Assembly: GCA_002189035.1 (NCBI GenBank)
Contig: CM007990.1
Location: 5,146,001 to 5,210,000, forward strand
Origin: Utricularia gibba
Taxonomy: Eukaryota; Streptophyta; Magnoliopsida; Lamiales; Lentibulariaceae
Length of the DNA: 64,000 bases
Direction of reading: 5' to 3'
Notes under the pieces: model-generated
What the model saw: only the letters and a program-made list of their open reading frames with translations
Databases searched by the model: none
What the model was told of the DNA's origin: nothing
Program-made: the position numbers and the translations under genes
Part shown: one piece after another, positions 1 to 11,084 of the stretch
How the letters are laid out: the number at the start of each line of letters is the position of its first letter
Numbering within the stretch: the first letter of the stretch is position 1

Positions 1-923
1 TGCTTGTCGACCTGATTTGATGACAGAAAAAGAGATGCAAGTGTGAATACGAAAATATAGGATAGAAAACTCAACAACAGAACCCACTATACCCTATCAC
101 TCAGTGAGGTTCCAAGGGGAAGAGGTCGAACTGTTACTGTTCCATTCAACGCCTCTTCAAGCACATTGGCAGAAACTGTGGTCTTGATTGGAACACCCAG
201 TTTGCTTCAAAAAAATAAAAAAACATAGAGTCGTATTTTACAGTTAATGATAAAATGAGAAAAATAAATTCTGCAGATAGAGTAAAACCTGAACAAAGCA
301 GCGAACATGGTATTGACTGTTCCAAGATTTGACAAATCAACTTCCATATCTAGGGACTCAGCATCCAGTGCCTACAAATGAAAAAGGAATAACTTCGACT
401 TGGAAAGGACAGCAGAAATTCCCAAAAAGTTTTCTATAGGAATTTAGTAGCTTAAAAAAAGACGTCAATAACTTACCTCAAACCCTGAATTATTATACTG
501 TCTACGCTTTTCGGGGTCTGAAAGAACACTATACGAGTAGGCCACCTCCTGGAAAAGCCCTGAAGCTTCTGGATTATCAGCATTCTTATCCGGGTGGTAC
601 CTGCCAATGCATAAGATTCAACATAAATCCTTTATGGCGTGTATTCCGTGCGCAGAATTTGGCCAAATGTGAACTGATTTTCAATTAAAAATGAGGAATC
701 AATGAAAGCCTTTCTACCAACAATAGACATTAAAGTCTAAATACCGGGTACCCAAATGCACAAAAAAAAATTGGCAAGGCAGAGAAAGATGCACTGCAAA
801 GATAACTCACTTGAGAGCAAGCTTCCTATAAGCTGCCTTAATTTCATTATCAGAAGCGTCCCGAGACACGCCTAGCACTTCATATGGATCCCGCCTCAAA
901 GGTGGAGCAGATGGACCTTCCAT
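1..923 (-). CDS. ARG1: DnaJ (HSP40) co-chaperone, ARG1/DNAJ15-like, 5' part
   Basis: J-domain co-chaperone of the plant ARG1/DNAJ15 group. Known members stimulate HSP70 and act in gravitropic signalling and auxin transport at membranes. Exons in transcript order are 811-923, 477-600, 289-371, 93-204 and 1-11, and the gene continues past the left edge. The start is the ATG at 923 in the context [19 protein letters not shown]. The J domain spans about residues 12-78 and contains the HPD motif (YHPDKN) and SDPEKRRQY. It is followed by the family stretch [20 protein letters not shown] and a beta-rich region. The last 11 bases (VDKQ) match the next ARG1 exon. All splice phases agree. The C-terminal coiled coil lies outside the window. 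The upstream AAACCCTA element on the minus strand (near 1332) is typical of housekeeping promoters. Confidence 0.9.
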
Positions 924-2197
924 TGTTGCACCCACCGTTCTCCTCTTCTCCTCTTAATCGTTTGTAACTCTTTCTCGTCTACAAACCCAACATTTCCTTC
1001 GCTTCACTTCTACTATCCCCTTCAACGTCAACAATCAAGACTAAAGGAAATTTACCAATCCAAATCCTAGTTTAGGAATCACCGCGACGAGTCCCAGCCC
1101 CTAAAAATCTCACAGCAAAAATGATTATTTTTAGATCAAACCTCAAGAAATTCCTACTACCACTACCGAATGGGAAAACACGATGCACCGGATCTATCAA
1201 AAAAGAAAATAGAACGTACATCGTCTTCAACGAAACATCAGCTAAACCATTAAAAAAAAGAAAGAAACGATCCATTTCACAGAATTTCAAACCCCATCGT
1301 TCGAACATTCAAAAATCATACGAACCAAAGCTAGGGTTTCAAAGAATCACCTCGGATTGTGTGCTTTGAGCGACGAAGAGAAATTTGAAACGGCGACCTT
1401 TCTTCCTCCCCTTATTCCAGTTTCAAATGAACCCCAGTTGCTGGAAATGAGCAACAAATATTCTTAACTAGGAAGCAAAATGTTTTTTCAATATATATAG
1501 AATGACGAATGCAAACAAAAAAAAACATTTTATTTCGTTTTAACCTAAATTACAATAACTGGATTGGGCTGATTATTATGGGCCTCAAATATCATGAAAC
1601 TTGGGCTTTAGCTTGAGTTGAGCCCGAGCTTTATGCGCTGTCTGGTTCCAGCTCTTTGGGACAGCGGTAAATCTGGACCGTTGATGCGGAAGGCGAGATG
1701 AACGATGGAAGGAGTTCCGCAGCTTGAACTTGTCTTTTTTGATTGCTGATGTTTACATGAAAAAATTATATTATTTATTGCGAGTAGACTTGACCAAAGC
1801 CGTGAAGGCGCAGGCAAATAAGCAGTTGGTTCACTCGCTGAATCCGATGCAATGTCGGGTAGCGCGGGTCTAAGCTATTGGGGCTTTCTTTCGTGGGGTG
1901 AATTGTGAGTAGAGGACATGGGTATATGAGTCGAACGCCGCTGCGCCACTCATCCCTCACCGGAGACTGCGCCCACCGCCGCAGAAAAGGAGCTCCGATA
2001 TCCAAGTCCAATGCCATTGGTGTCCATGGAAGGGGAGGGGCTTTTCCGCAGAGAGTGAGATGGTGAGTAGTAGACAAGGTGGATGAAAGCCCTCTTTTCT
2101 CTCAAACTAGAAGTATGAACTTAATGGCCTTAAACACACTAAACTTGAGACTCAAAACGGAACCTATTGAAGAAAAACAGGCTGGGAAAAAGGATTA
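924..2197. other. Intergenic: DnaJ promoter and spacer
   Basis: No supported gene. The stretch next to 923 is the 5' UTR and promoter of the DnaJ gene and holds a telo-box-like AAACCCTA (minus strand, near 1332). The open frames here (for example 1121-1369 +) lack homology, splice logic and conserved motifs. The rest of the region shows no recognisable element. Confidence 0.6.
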
Positions 2198-2270
2198 TTC
2201 GGTTGCCGGGACTTGAATCCGGGTCTCTCGGGTGAGAGCCGAGTATCCTAACCACCTAGACTACAACGGA
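2198..2270 (-). tRNA. tRNA-Glu (CUC), degenerate, possibly a pseudogene
   Basis: A 73-nt cloverleaf reads on the minus strand. It starts TCCGTTG, has anticodon stem CTCGG/CCGAG with loop CTCTCAC (anticodon CTC, glutamate), and ends CAACCGA plus discriminator A. It closely resembles plant nuclear tRNA-Glu but has two changes at important sites. The T arm reads GGATTC instead of GGTTC, which breaks the near-invariant 53:61 pair and alters the B box. Acceptor position 70 is C, giving a C-C mismatch at 3:70. Either change could weaken transcription or folding, so it may be a retired copy. No intron and no encoded CCA, as expected for a nuclear gene. Confidence 0.8.
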
Positions 2271-2413
2271 TTTATTAGTTGTCCATTTCAATTAAGAAAA
2301 CTGAAGGTTTTCACACAATAGCCTCATTCAAACTAATAGTTTTCGAGTTCCAGGAGTTGTACATCGGCGGGAGATGCAACTGCACGAGAGGAATCTTCAG
2401 CAACAGCAAATGA

Positions 2414-5110
2414 TCCTGCACCAAAACCATCAGCTACACAACACAGGAGTAGAGCGAGCTCCTTCTAAAGGACACTTACAGTAGCTGATCAGTCCATTAG
2501 AGTACAAGTAGGCCAGAAACACAGCCAGCAAGATGAGAATGATCGAAATCTGACAATTCAGAACAGCACCGGATCACTCTACCAGCAAACACACTTGATA
2601 CACGTACAGTGATTATTTAGAAGCCATGAGGGGAAAAAAAAAAACCTAACCGAAGATGCACTGATCTGGGGCTTGCTCTCTATGATGTAGGATTTCCTGT
2701 TGGATGCACAATACATTAAAGTCTACTCCAGTTTTATCAAGTGGGACAGCAAGATGGTTCCATACCATTGACTCATGGTTCCCGAGCTCTTGCAGTTTTC
2801 CAGAATGGATTCCAGGCGATCTCTTGTCTTGCTGGAATTGGGATCCGCCTCATCAATCTGTATGTTTGCAGAACAAGAGGTTTCCAGAGCATGATCACAA
2901 AATCTAAAAAGGCCAACTTCAATGGCTAGGAAGATTACCTTGGACTTTATAATCAGACAGAAATCATGAAAAGCCCCATAAACATCTGAAATCGTGTTGG
3001 TTCTGTAAATGATTTTAGCAGTCAAACCTACCCCAACATCAAACAAGAATAGTTAGACTTTTGCAGGAGATTAAGGATATGCAAGGAGTGAATATTGGGA
3101 CTCGGGAGCCATGAAGATCATACCGCGCCTCATTTTCACCACACCTCTGAAAACCTGAGGGTTGTTGTAGCACAAAGCTAAAGAGCCAATGGCCATGATC
3201 TGGTTGCATTAAAATGAACCACAGAGTGGGGGAGGGTAAGTGTAAGCTTATTAGTAGAATAGCTTGGGACACAGTAGTGGAATAAACGTGGTATGAGCAC
3301 CTGTGGAATTGCACAACATCGAAAGATGACTGGATCCCGCATGGCAGACATATATTTCAAGCAATCATCTACGTGCGACAGAGCATCCGCAATCATCTCA
3401 TTCAAGCACTGCACAGCCTTCACAGAGTTTTCTTCATACTTGAAGTCCTATGTTCACAAATCCAATCAAAATTCTCTCTCACAGAATACCATCTTTGTCA
3501 TTAGAGAATAACCATACCTCAAGTTTCATGGCGTACTTGCTCCAAATCTCACGAGGCCAGAACATACGTGGCTTTGGCATCTCATTGATATCCTCCAGAT
3601 AGTCTCTGATAATATTGACTTTCTGAAAGAATTAAGCAAGAAAATCCTTAACAGAAAGCCTCATTCTTCTCCCATATAGAATGACAAGCTTGTTTAACAG
3701 AAGTAGGAAGCATGGTGTACGGTTCTCTGAAATATGGGGAGGGAGAATCATAGATAATTGCCGTGTTTTGATCTTATTCATAACACTACTACCACTTCAA
3801 ACAATCCCAAAATCTAGTATCTTGTACCTGCAGAAGGACACCCATTGCATTAGAGAGAGTATCTGAAGCAAGATCTTCCCTCCCAGAAGCATGGAAAAGC
3901 CTCGACAACCCAAGTGCAATAACCCCGCACACACAGTGGCTGTACTCATTAAGATCGTCGACAGTTTCAACCTAGCAAGTACAAAAAATCTCAAACATTT
4001 CACGGCAAGCAAAGACTAGTCAGGCACGCACAAGTACATAAACGAATTTCAGAATCATGTCATTAACAAGTTTGATTATCACGTACCTCCTTGCAAATGA
4101 ATTTTGAAAATCCAGCCCCAATTCTCATGCTCATATCTTGTATTACCTCCTGATAACTGCACATAATTAAAGCCTGGACTTTAGACACCGGATATCACAA
4201 TAATAACGATTTAGCATCCAACATCAGAATGAAAAGCATCTTTCGCCCTCAACGGATCATAACTATAGCTGCACATTTTGCTCACACCTTTTATCAAGCT
4301 CCAAAAAAGCAGTCTGAACATGATAGAACTCATCCATGAGAACTTTGTACTCCTTTGTACCACCTACAAAGAGTAGATTATACTGAACACTCTCAAGACA
4401 GAAAAAAAGCCATTGCCAATATGAGGTAAGGAATCCAGAACTCACATGAAAAATGCCACTCTCGGTCGGGAAAATGACGATAAAAATCATTCAAAATAGG
4501 CACTTTCACATCTGCTTCAATGCTTGTATCGTCCTCTGTTGGAAAAGTATATAACGCGTGAAGCGTAATTAGTTCACATGCAAGATGGACTATGCAACCA
4601 TCAGGACAACGGTTTATGTCAAAGCTTGCTTCTTTAACTAACCCAAAGAAATCAACGCAAAAAACAGAGGAAATCTGTTCACAAGAGCCGAAGAAAACAA
4701 AAGCTTTAGCAGTTGGAATCCTACCAATGGTGTCGAGAGCACGGAGGACTAAATAGAACACGCACATCTGCAACAAGGAGACGTGAAGTGCGTAATGGAT
4801 CCATCACTACTTCAATTCAAATAAATGTAATGCTTGAACAAATGCTTTCTACGGTCCACCACCCGCGTCAGAAAGCACGATGCTGGCAACACACAGTCAC
4901 TAAAAATCCGATGAAATAAAAACTCACGATGTCCCGAAGATCGGAATCCAACTGCTGGATCACGAGAGCGTAACTTCTAGAAACCTTTTGGAGCATGGTG
5001 TAACAAAATCGCCAGTGTGGCTCCTTCGGGATCTGCTTCTCCACCCTCTTCATTGCCATCTTCAATTTCAGCAGCGGGTATATTTCGTCCAAATGCTGCA
5101 GCATCTCCAT
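2414..5110 (-). CDS. SQS: Squalene synthase, copy SQS-1
   Basis: Farnesyl-diphosphate farnesyltransferase (EC 2.5.1.21), which joins two farnesyl diphosphates via presqualene diphosphate to squalene, the entry to sterols and triterpenes. It is anchored in the ER. Exons: 4928-5110, 4725-4767, 4446-4535, 4288-4363, 4087-4156, 3828-3971, 3518-3622, 3301-3447, 3124-3199, 2939-3027, 2766-2857, 2651-2696, 2480-2549 and 2414-2415. The product is 410 aa, the usual plant length. Both Asp-rich motifs are present: DTIEDD at 73-78 and RDYLED at 208-213. A C-terminal hydrophobic anchor covers about 388-404. Odd point: the region around the catalytic tyrosine reads [13 protein letters not shown] (163-175) where the family has [12 protein letters not shown]; the first Tyr is kept. 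If the last short intron is not spliced, a 16-residue tail is added. Confidence 0.9.
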
Positions 5111-6475
5111 TCCTCCACTCCCCTAACCGACACTCTCGTCCCTGGAGACAAGCCGCAGAAGTATGGAAAGAAAACAGCTGTGGAAATGCCCACTCCCCAG
5201 TCATCAGCCCCCACCCCTCTGAGAATCCCATCTTCGACCATACCGACAACCTCTGAGAGTTGGTGAAATATCTAATGTCAATAAAGATATTTGCAGAATA
5301 ACTGAGTTTGATTTAATATTTGTGAACTAACTGACTTTTATAATAATATTTGAGAATTATCCAAAAAACCTTAAATAATTTAGTAATTATTTTTTAGATA
5401 CTTTAAATCACTATGTGAATTATTCAAGTGTCCAAATGAAATGCATTCCTTATGATTTTGTAATTATAATCGAATGTGATTTTTATTTTTTTATAATATT
5501 CATTTAATTTAAAAAAACATTCATAAAATTTAGTAATAATTTCAAGTATTCTACGTAAATAGTCATTATTTGTTTAGTTAAAATATTTTTATTATATGTC
5601 AAAAATATTTTATGTATTTATTTTAATATTAATTTAAAATTTTCTTACACTACGATAATATTTTTAAATTTTGAAATGATTTAGTAATTCATAAAAATAA
5701 TATTGATAATTAATTGTTATATAAGATTAGTTATGTTACGAATGTTTTTTTGAAAACTTAGTTACTTTGCAAATGTTGGAAGTAAACTTAGTTACTTTGC
5801 AAATGTTGAAATTAAACTTATTTACTTTGCAAAGTAAATTCTACTGACACAGCTATTTTGCCAATTTAGCCCAATCACTTTCCCTCCATTTTTTTAACAT
5901 ATTCAAATCCCAAGACAACACAAAAAAAAATTAATTAAGAGTACGAAAAATAAACAAATACTGATATCAAAATATTAATAACATAATATTAAATTTTTTA
6001 ATTAATTGAAAATGTTCTTTCTACTTACTCATCCTTCTTCCTGGGGATTATGCAAAAATATCTACTCTTTTCTTCTATGTTTTTTTTTTCAATCTTTTTG
6101 GTTGTTTGTCCTCTATATGTACTTTTTTTCAGGTGTTGATGTGATTGTTACAAATACATGTGTCTCCTTTTTGTGTTGTTCAACTTTGTTCCATTTTTTT
6201 CCTAGAGTGGCATGTCATGCTTCCTTGTAGAAATTAGATAATTTGGGATGCAAAGATTGAGAAAAATGATCATAAAGAATTAAATAAACTATTTTATTTT
6301 CCTACCTACAAAAACACAAGTTCACATATCAAAGGTTTTTCAAAACACAAAATATGAGAAACTCAACACCATTTAGTGTTTTTTTATTCAATACAAATGG
6401 TTTTTCGAGTTCCATGAGTTGTACATCGGCGGGAGATGCTGCTGCACGAGAGGAATCTTGAGCAGCAGCAAATGA
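5111..6475. other. Spacer between SQS-1 and SQS-2, with an insertion in the SQS-1 promoter
   Basis: 5111-5250 is the 5' flank of SQS-1 and is nearly identical to the flank of SQS-2 (9124-9263). From about 5256 to 5876 there is some 620 bp of AT-rich sequence with no counterpart upstream of SQS-2. The shared flank resumes at CACTTTCCCTCC (5877; equivalent to 9275). The rest up to about 6400 resembles the matching spacer between SQS-3 and SQS-4. No gene seen. Confidence 0.7.
5755..5836. repeat. 30-bp tandem repeat, about 2.7 copies
   Basis: The unit beginning AACTTAGTTACTTTGCAAAT recurs at 5755, 5785 and 5815 with small changes. It lies inside the AT-rich insertion upstream of SQS-1. Likely replication slippage. 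Confidence 0.75.
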
Positions 6476-9123
6476 TCCTGCAGCGAAACCATCAGCTACA
6501 CAACACAGCAGTAGAGCGAGCTCCTTCTGAAGGACACTTACAGTAACTGATCACTCCATTGGAGTAGAAGCAGGCCAGAAACACAGCCAGTAAGATGAAA
6601 ATGATCGACATCTGACAATTCAGAACAGCACCGGATCACTCTACCAGAAAAACACTTGATACACGTACAGTGATTATTTGGAAACCATGAGGGCAAAAAA
6701 AGAAAACTAACCGCAGATGCACTGATCCGGGGCTTGGTCTCTATGATGTAGGATCTCCTGTTGAATGCACATATGATTAAAGTCTACTCCAGTTTTATCA
6801 AGTGGGACAGCAAGATGGTTCCATACCATTGCCTCATGGTTCCCGAGCTCTTGCAGTTTTCCAGAATGGATTCCAGGCGATCTCTTGTCTTGCTGGAATT
6901 GGGATCCGCCTCATCAATCTGTATGTTTGCACCACGAGAGGAGCATCATCACGAAATCTAGAAAGGCCAACTTCAATGGCTAGGAAGATTACCTTGGACT
7001 TTATAATCAGAGAGAAATCATGAAAAGCCCCATAAACATCTGAAATTGTGTTGGTTCTGTGAATGACTTTAGCAGCCAGACCTACCCCAACATCAAGCAA
7101 GGATAGTCAGAAAATATGAGGCACTTTTGCAGGAGATTAAGGATATGCATGGAGTGAATATTGGGACATGGGAGCCAGGATGATCATACCGCGCCTCATT
7201 TTCACCACACCTCTGAAAACCTGAAGGTTGTTGTAGCTCAAAGCTAAAGTGCCAATGGCCATGATCTGGTTGCATTAAAATGAGAAGCACACAGTGGGGG
7301 AGGGTAAGTGTAAGCTTATTAGTAGGAGAACTTGGGACTCAATGGTAGAATAAACTTGGTATGAGCACCTGTGGAATTGCAGAAAATCGAAAGTTGGCTG
7401 GATCCCGCAAGGCAGACATACACTTCAAGCAATCATCTACGTGTGACAGAGCATCCGTAATCATGCCATTCAAGCACTGTACAGCCTTGAGAGAGTTTTC
7501 TTCATACTTGAGATCCTAAGTTCACAAAGCCAATCAAAATTCTCTTCCACAGAATACCATCTTTGTCATTAGGGAAATAACCATACCTCAAGTTTCATGG
7601 CGTACTTGCCCCAAATCTCACGAGGCCAGAACATACGTGACTTTGGTATCTCATTGATATCCTCCAGGTAGTCTTTGATAATATTGGTTTTCTGAAAGAA
7701 TTAAGCAAGAAAATTCTTAACAGAAAGCTTCTTTCTTCTCCCATATAGAATGACAAGCTTGTTTAACAAGAAGTATGATTCTCTGAAATATGGGGAGGGA
7801 GAATCATGGATAATTGCCGTGATCTGATCTTATTTATAACACTACCACTACTACTTCATACATTCCAAAAATCTAATATATTGTACCTGTAGAAACAAGC
7901 CCATAGAGTTGGATAGAGTATCTGAGGCAAGATCTTCCTTTCCAGAAGCATGGAAAAGCCTCGACAACCCAAGTCCAACAAGTCCGGCCACATAGTGGCA
8001 GTACTCATTATAATCATCTACAGTTTCAACCTAGTAAGTACAAAAAATCTCAAACATTTCATGGGTAGCAAAGGCTAGTCAGGCATACACAAGCACATAA
8101 ACAAATTTCAGAATCATGTCATTGACAAGTTTGATTATCATGTACCTCCTGGCAAATGAATTTCGCCATTCCAGCACCCATTCTCATGGTGATATCTTGT
8201 ATTACCTCCTGATAACTGCACATCATGAAAACCTGAACTTTAGACAGTGGATATCACAATAATAAAGATGTAGCATCCACTATCAGAATGGAAAGCATCT
8301 TTCACCCTCAACAGATCATAACTATAGCTGCACATTTTGCTCACACCTTTTACCAAGCTCCAAAAAAGCTGTCTGAACATGATAGAACTCGTCCATGAGA
8401 ACTTTGTACTCCTTTGTGCCACCTACAAAGAGTAGATTTTACTGAACACTCTCAAGACAGAAAATAGCCATTGACAGTATGAGGTAAGGAATCCAGAATT
8501 TTACTCACATGAAAAATGCCACTTACGGTCGGGCACATGACGATAAAAGTCATTCAAAATAGGCACTTTCACATCTGTTTCAATGCTTGTATCGTCCTCT
8601 GTTTGACAAGTAAATAACGCGGGAAGCGTAATTAGTTCACATGCAAGATGGACTATGCAACCATCAACACAACGGTTTATGTCAATTCATAAGAGCCGAA
8701 AAAACAAGAGCTTTAGGAGTTGGAATCCTACCAACAGTGTCCAGAGCACGGAGGACTAAATAGAACACGCACATCTGCAACAAGGAGACGTGAAGTACGT
8801 AATCGATCCATCACTACTTCAATTCAAATAAATGTAATACTTCAACAAATGCTTTCTACGGTCCACCACCCGCATCAGAAAGCACCATGCTGGCAACACA
8901 CCCCACACGTCACTGAAAATCCGATGAACTAAAAACTCACGGTATCCTTAAGATCGGAATCCAACTGGTGGATCACGAGAGCGAAACTTCTAGAAACCTT
9001 TTGGAGCATGGTGTAACAAAATCGCCAGTGTGGCTCCTTCGGGATCTGTTTCTCCACCCTCTTCATTGCCATCTTCAATTTCAGCAGCGGGTATAATTCG
9101 TCCAAACGCTGCAGCATCTCCAT
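6476..9123 (-). CDS. SQS: Squalene synthase, copy SQS-2
   Basis: Same enzyme as SQS-1, with an intact 410-aa frame. Exons: 8941-9123, 8732-8774, 8509-8598, 8347-8422, 8146-8215, 7887-8030, 7587-7691, 7369-7515, 7190-7265, 6993-7081, 6827-6918, 6712-6757, 6542-6611 and 6476-6477. The first Asp-rich motif is DTVEDD. The tyrosine motif is canonical, [13 protein letters not shown], unlike SQS-1 and SQS-3. The second Asp-rich motif reads IIKDYLED, where the family nearly always has IIRDYLED; this Arg-to-Lys change lies beside the diphosphate site. The hydrophobic anchor begins [15 protein letters not shown]. The terminal intron (6478-6541) again splits the stop codon. The promoter next to the ATG is shared with SQS-1. 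Intact and probably functional, subject to the Lys change. Confidence 0.9.
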
Positions 9124-11084
9124 TCCTCCACTCCCCTAACCGACACTCTCGTCCCTGGAGACAAGCCGCAGAAGTATGGAAAGAAAACAGCTGTGGAAAT
9201 GCCCACTCCCCAGTCATCAGCCCCCACCCCTCTGAGAATCCCATCTTCGACCATACAGACAACCATTCACCAGTCACTTTCCCTCCATTTTTTTAACATA
9301 TTCAAATCCCAAGACAACACAAAAAAAAAATTAATTAAGAGTACGAAAAATAAACTAAAATGTCAAATATTGATATCGAAATACTAATAACGTAATACTA
9401 AATTTTTTAATTATTAAAGATGTTCCTTCTAGTTACTCATCCTTCTTCTTGGGGATTATGCAAAAATATCTACTCTTTTCTTTTTTTTGGGTGTCTATTT
9501 GATAAGCGCCCACCTCTCTTCTAAAAAATATGAAAAATACCCATAATCTCAACACGTGTTGATAAATTACCATTGTTAATATTTTATTTAAAATTAAATA
9601 CATAAAAAATAAAATACAATGACATGTCAATGTATTGTATGGCATATTTTAAAAGTTTTTTTTATCTATGCATTTATATATATATTCATATTTATTTATT
9701 ATTTTATTACAATTTTCATAAACAATAATAAATATCATATTATTTGTATTTAAATGTATAATATTGAAAAACATTGTAATAAAATTTGATATATTATATT
9801 ATGTAATTTAGAAAATACAAAATAAATATCAATATAAATATTAAAAAGCTAAGCATAAATATTTTGAATGCTGAGTTTAATAACAATCAACGTACAACAT
9901 ATTTTGACTGTCGTCACATAATTCATAATCTATTTTGGTCATAATTTCAAAGAAAAACAACACTTACAAAAGGTTTTATAAGTAAATACATATTGTATTA
10001 CTCTTTTCAAACATAAATATTTTGATAAAATGATACAATTTTCAATATATAAAAGAGAGATCAACAATCCAAGAAATTTCCCTAAAATATTTGCATCGAT
10101 TAAAATAAGAAAAATTTTATATTCATGAAAAAATTTCCAATTTGAAATAAACTTGGTCAATCATTAACTAATAAAAATCTAAAAATCTATCACAAAAACA
10201 AAATATTCATACAAAACATCCAAAATAAAAGTCATAGCTATCTTCTATCATAAGAATGCCCAAAGTGTTTTTAGGCATCGCTTATAGCCGTAAGCAACAT
10301 CCAAAACATTTTTGGGCACCACTTATAACAGCGAATAACATTCAATGTTTAATGATAAATATTATTAAAAAATTTAATAATTTAATTCTATGTAAAATAC
10401 ATAGTTATAATATTTTGTTTTTTATTGAAAAAATATATTCGTGATATTGTTAAATATAATTTGTAAATAATTTTTTAAAATATTTTTTGAAAAATTTAAA
10501 ATAATTCAAAAAAAATTAAATATATATATATACTTTAATTAAATATATATTAACTTTTATTTTAAATCTGAAGTCTTCTTCTACTCAACTGTGGTTTCTT
10601 CCATCATTCTTTATCTTCAAAATCTACTTCTTCTTTGGGATGTATGTTAGATAAATCTTTTTATTTTTATCAACATATAAGATTTCAAATCTCATCAATT
10701 CATTCAAGATATGTAATATTTTTTTAGTTTTTATATTCCCTACATGTTCTATATTTTCTAATTCCATTAATATTCATAATAATAGATTACTTTTGAAGAT
10801 AGAATCAGACAAAAATATTTAATGCTAGAAAATTTTGTAATATCAAATAAAGAAGAAGATAAAAAATTTTTAAATAAACCACTATAATATGTTGGTCCTC
10901 ATACTTTTTTTAATTAACATGAAAAATTTTAGATGTGAATTAAGATTAACTATTCAAGCATTTTAATGTTATATACTCACCAATAACATCGTGTCAATAT
11001 TATAGATTTTTTACATTAATGAAATTGAAAAAATTAAAATGTACTTCTATAATAACAAATGTATTCTATTTAAAAATATATTCA
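9124..11084. other. Spacer between SQS-2 and SQS-3: SQS-2 promoter plus AT-rich segment
   Basis: 9124-9486 is the SQS-2 5' flank, shared with the other copies. From about 9487 to 11084 the sequence is strongly AT-rich and unrelated to the other inter-copy spacers. It directly abuts the broken 3' end of SQS-3. I see no ORF of a transposase or reverse transcriptase and no convincing terminal repeats. It may be a decayed non-autonomous element or filler captured during the rearrangement that truncated SQS-3. Confidence 0.6.

Noticed and set aside
1121-1369. 82-codon open frame (+) upstream of the DnaJ gene
   Set aside because: Basic, low-complexity composition, antisense to the DnaJ leader, no recognisable family.
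2723-3046. Long open frames crossing SQS exon-intron borders (also 4393-4776, 6834-7100, 12261-12557, 13923-14243, 15566-15892)
   Set aside because: They are exons read through into adjacent introns; family alignment and splice sites place the true borders inside them.
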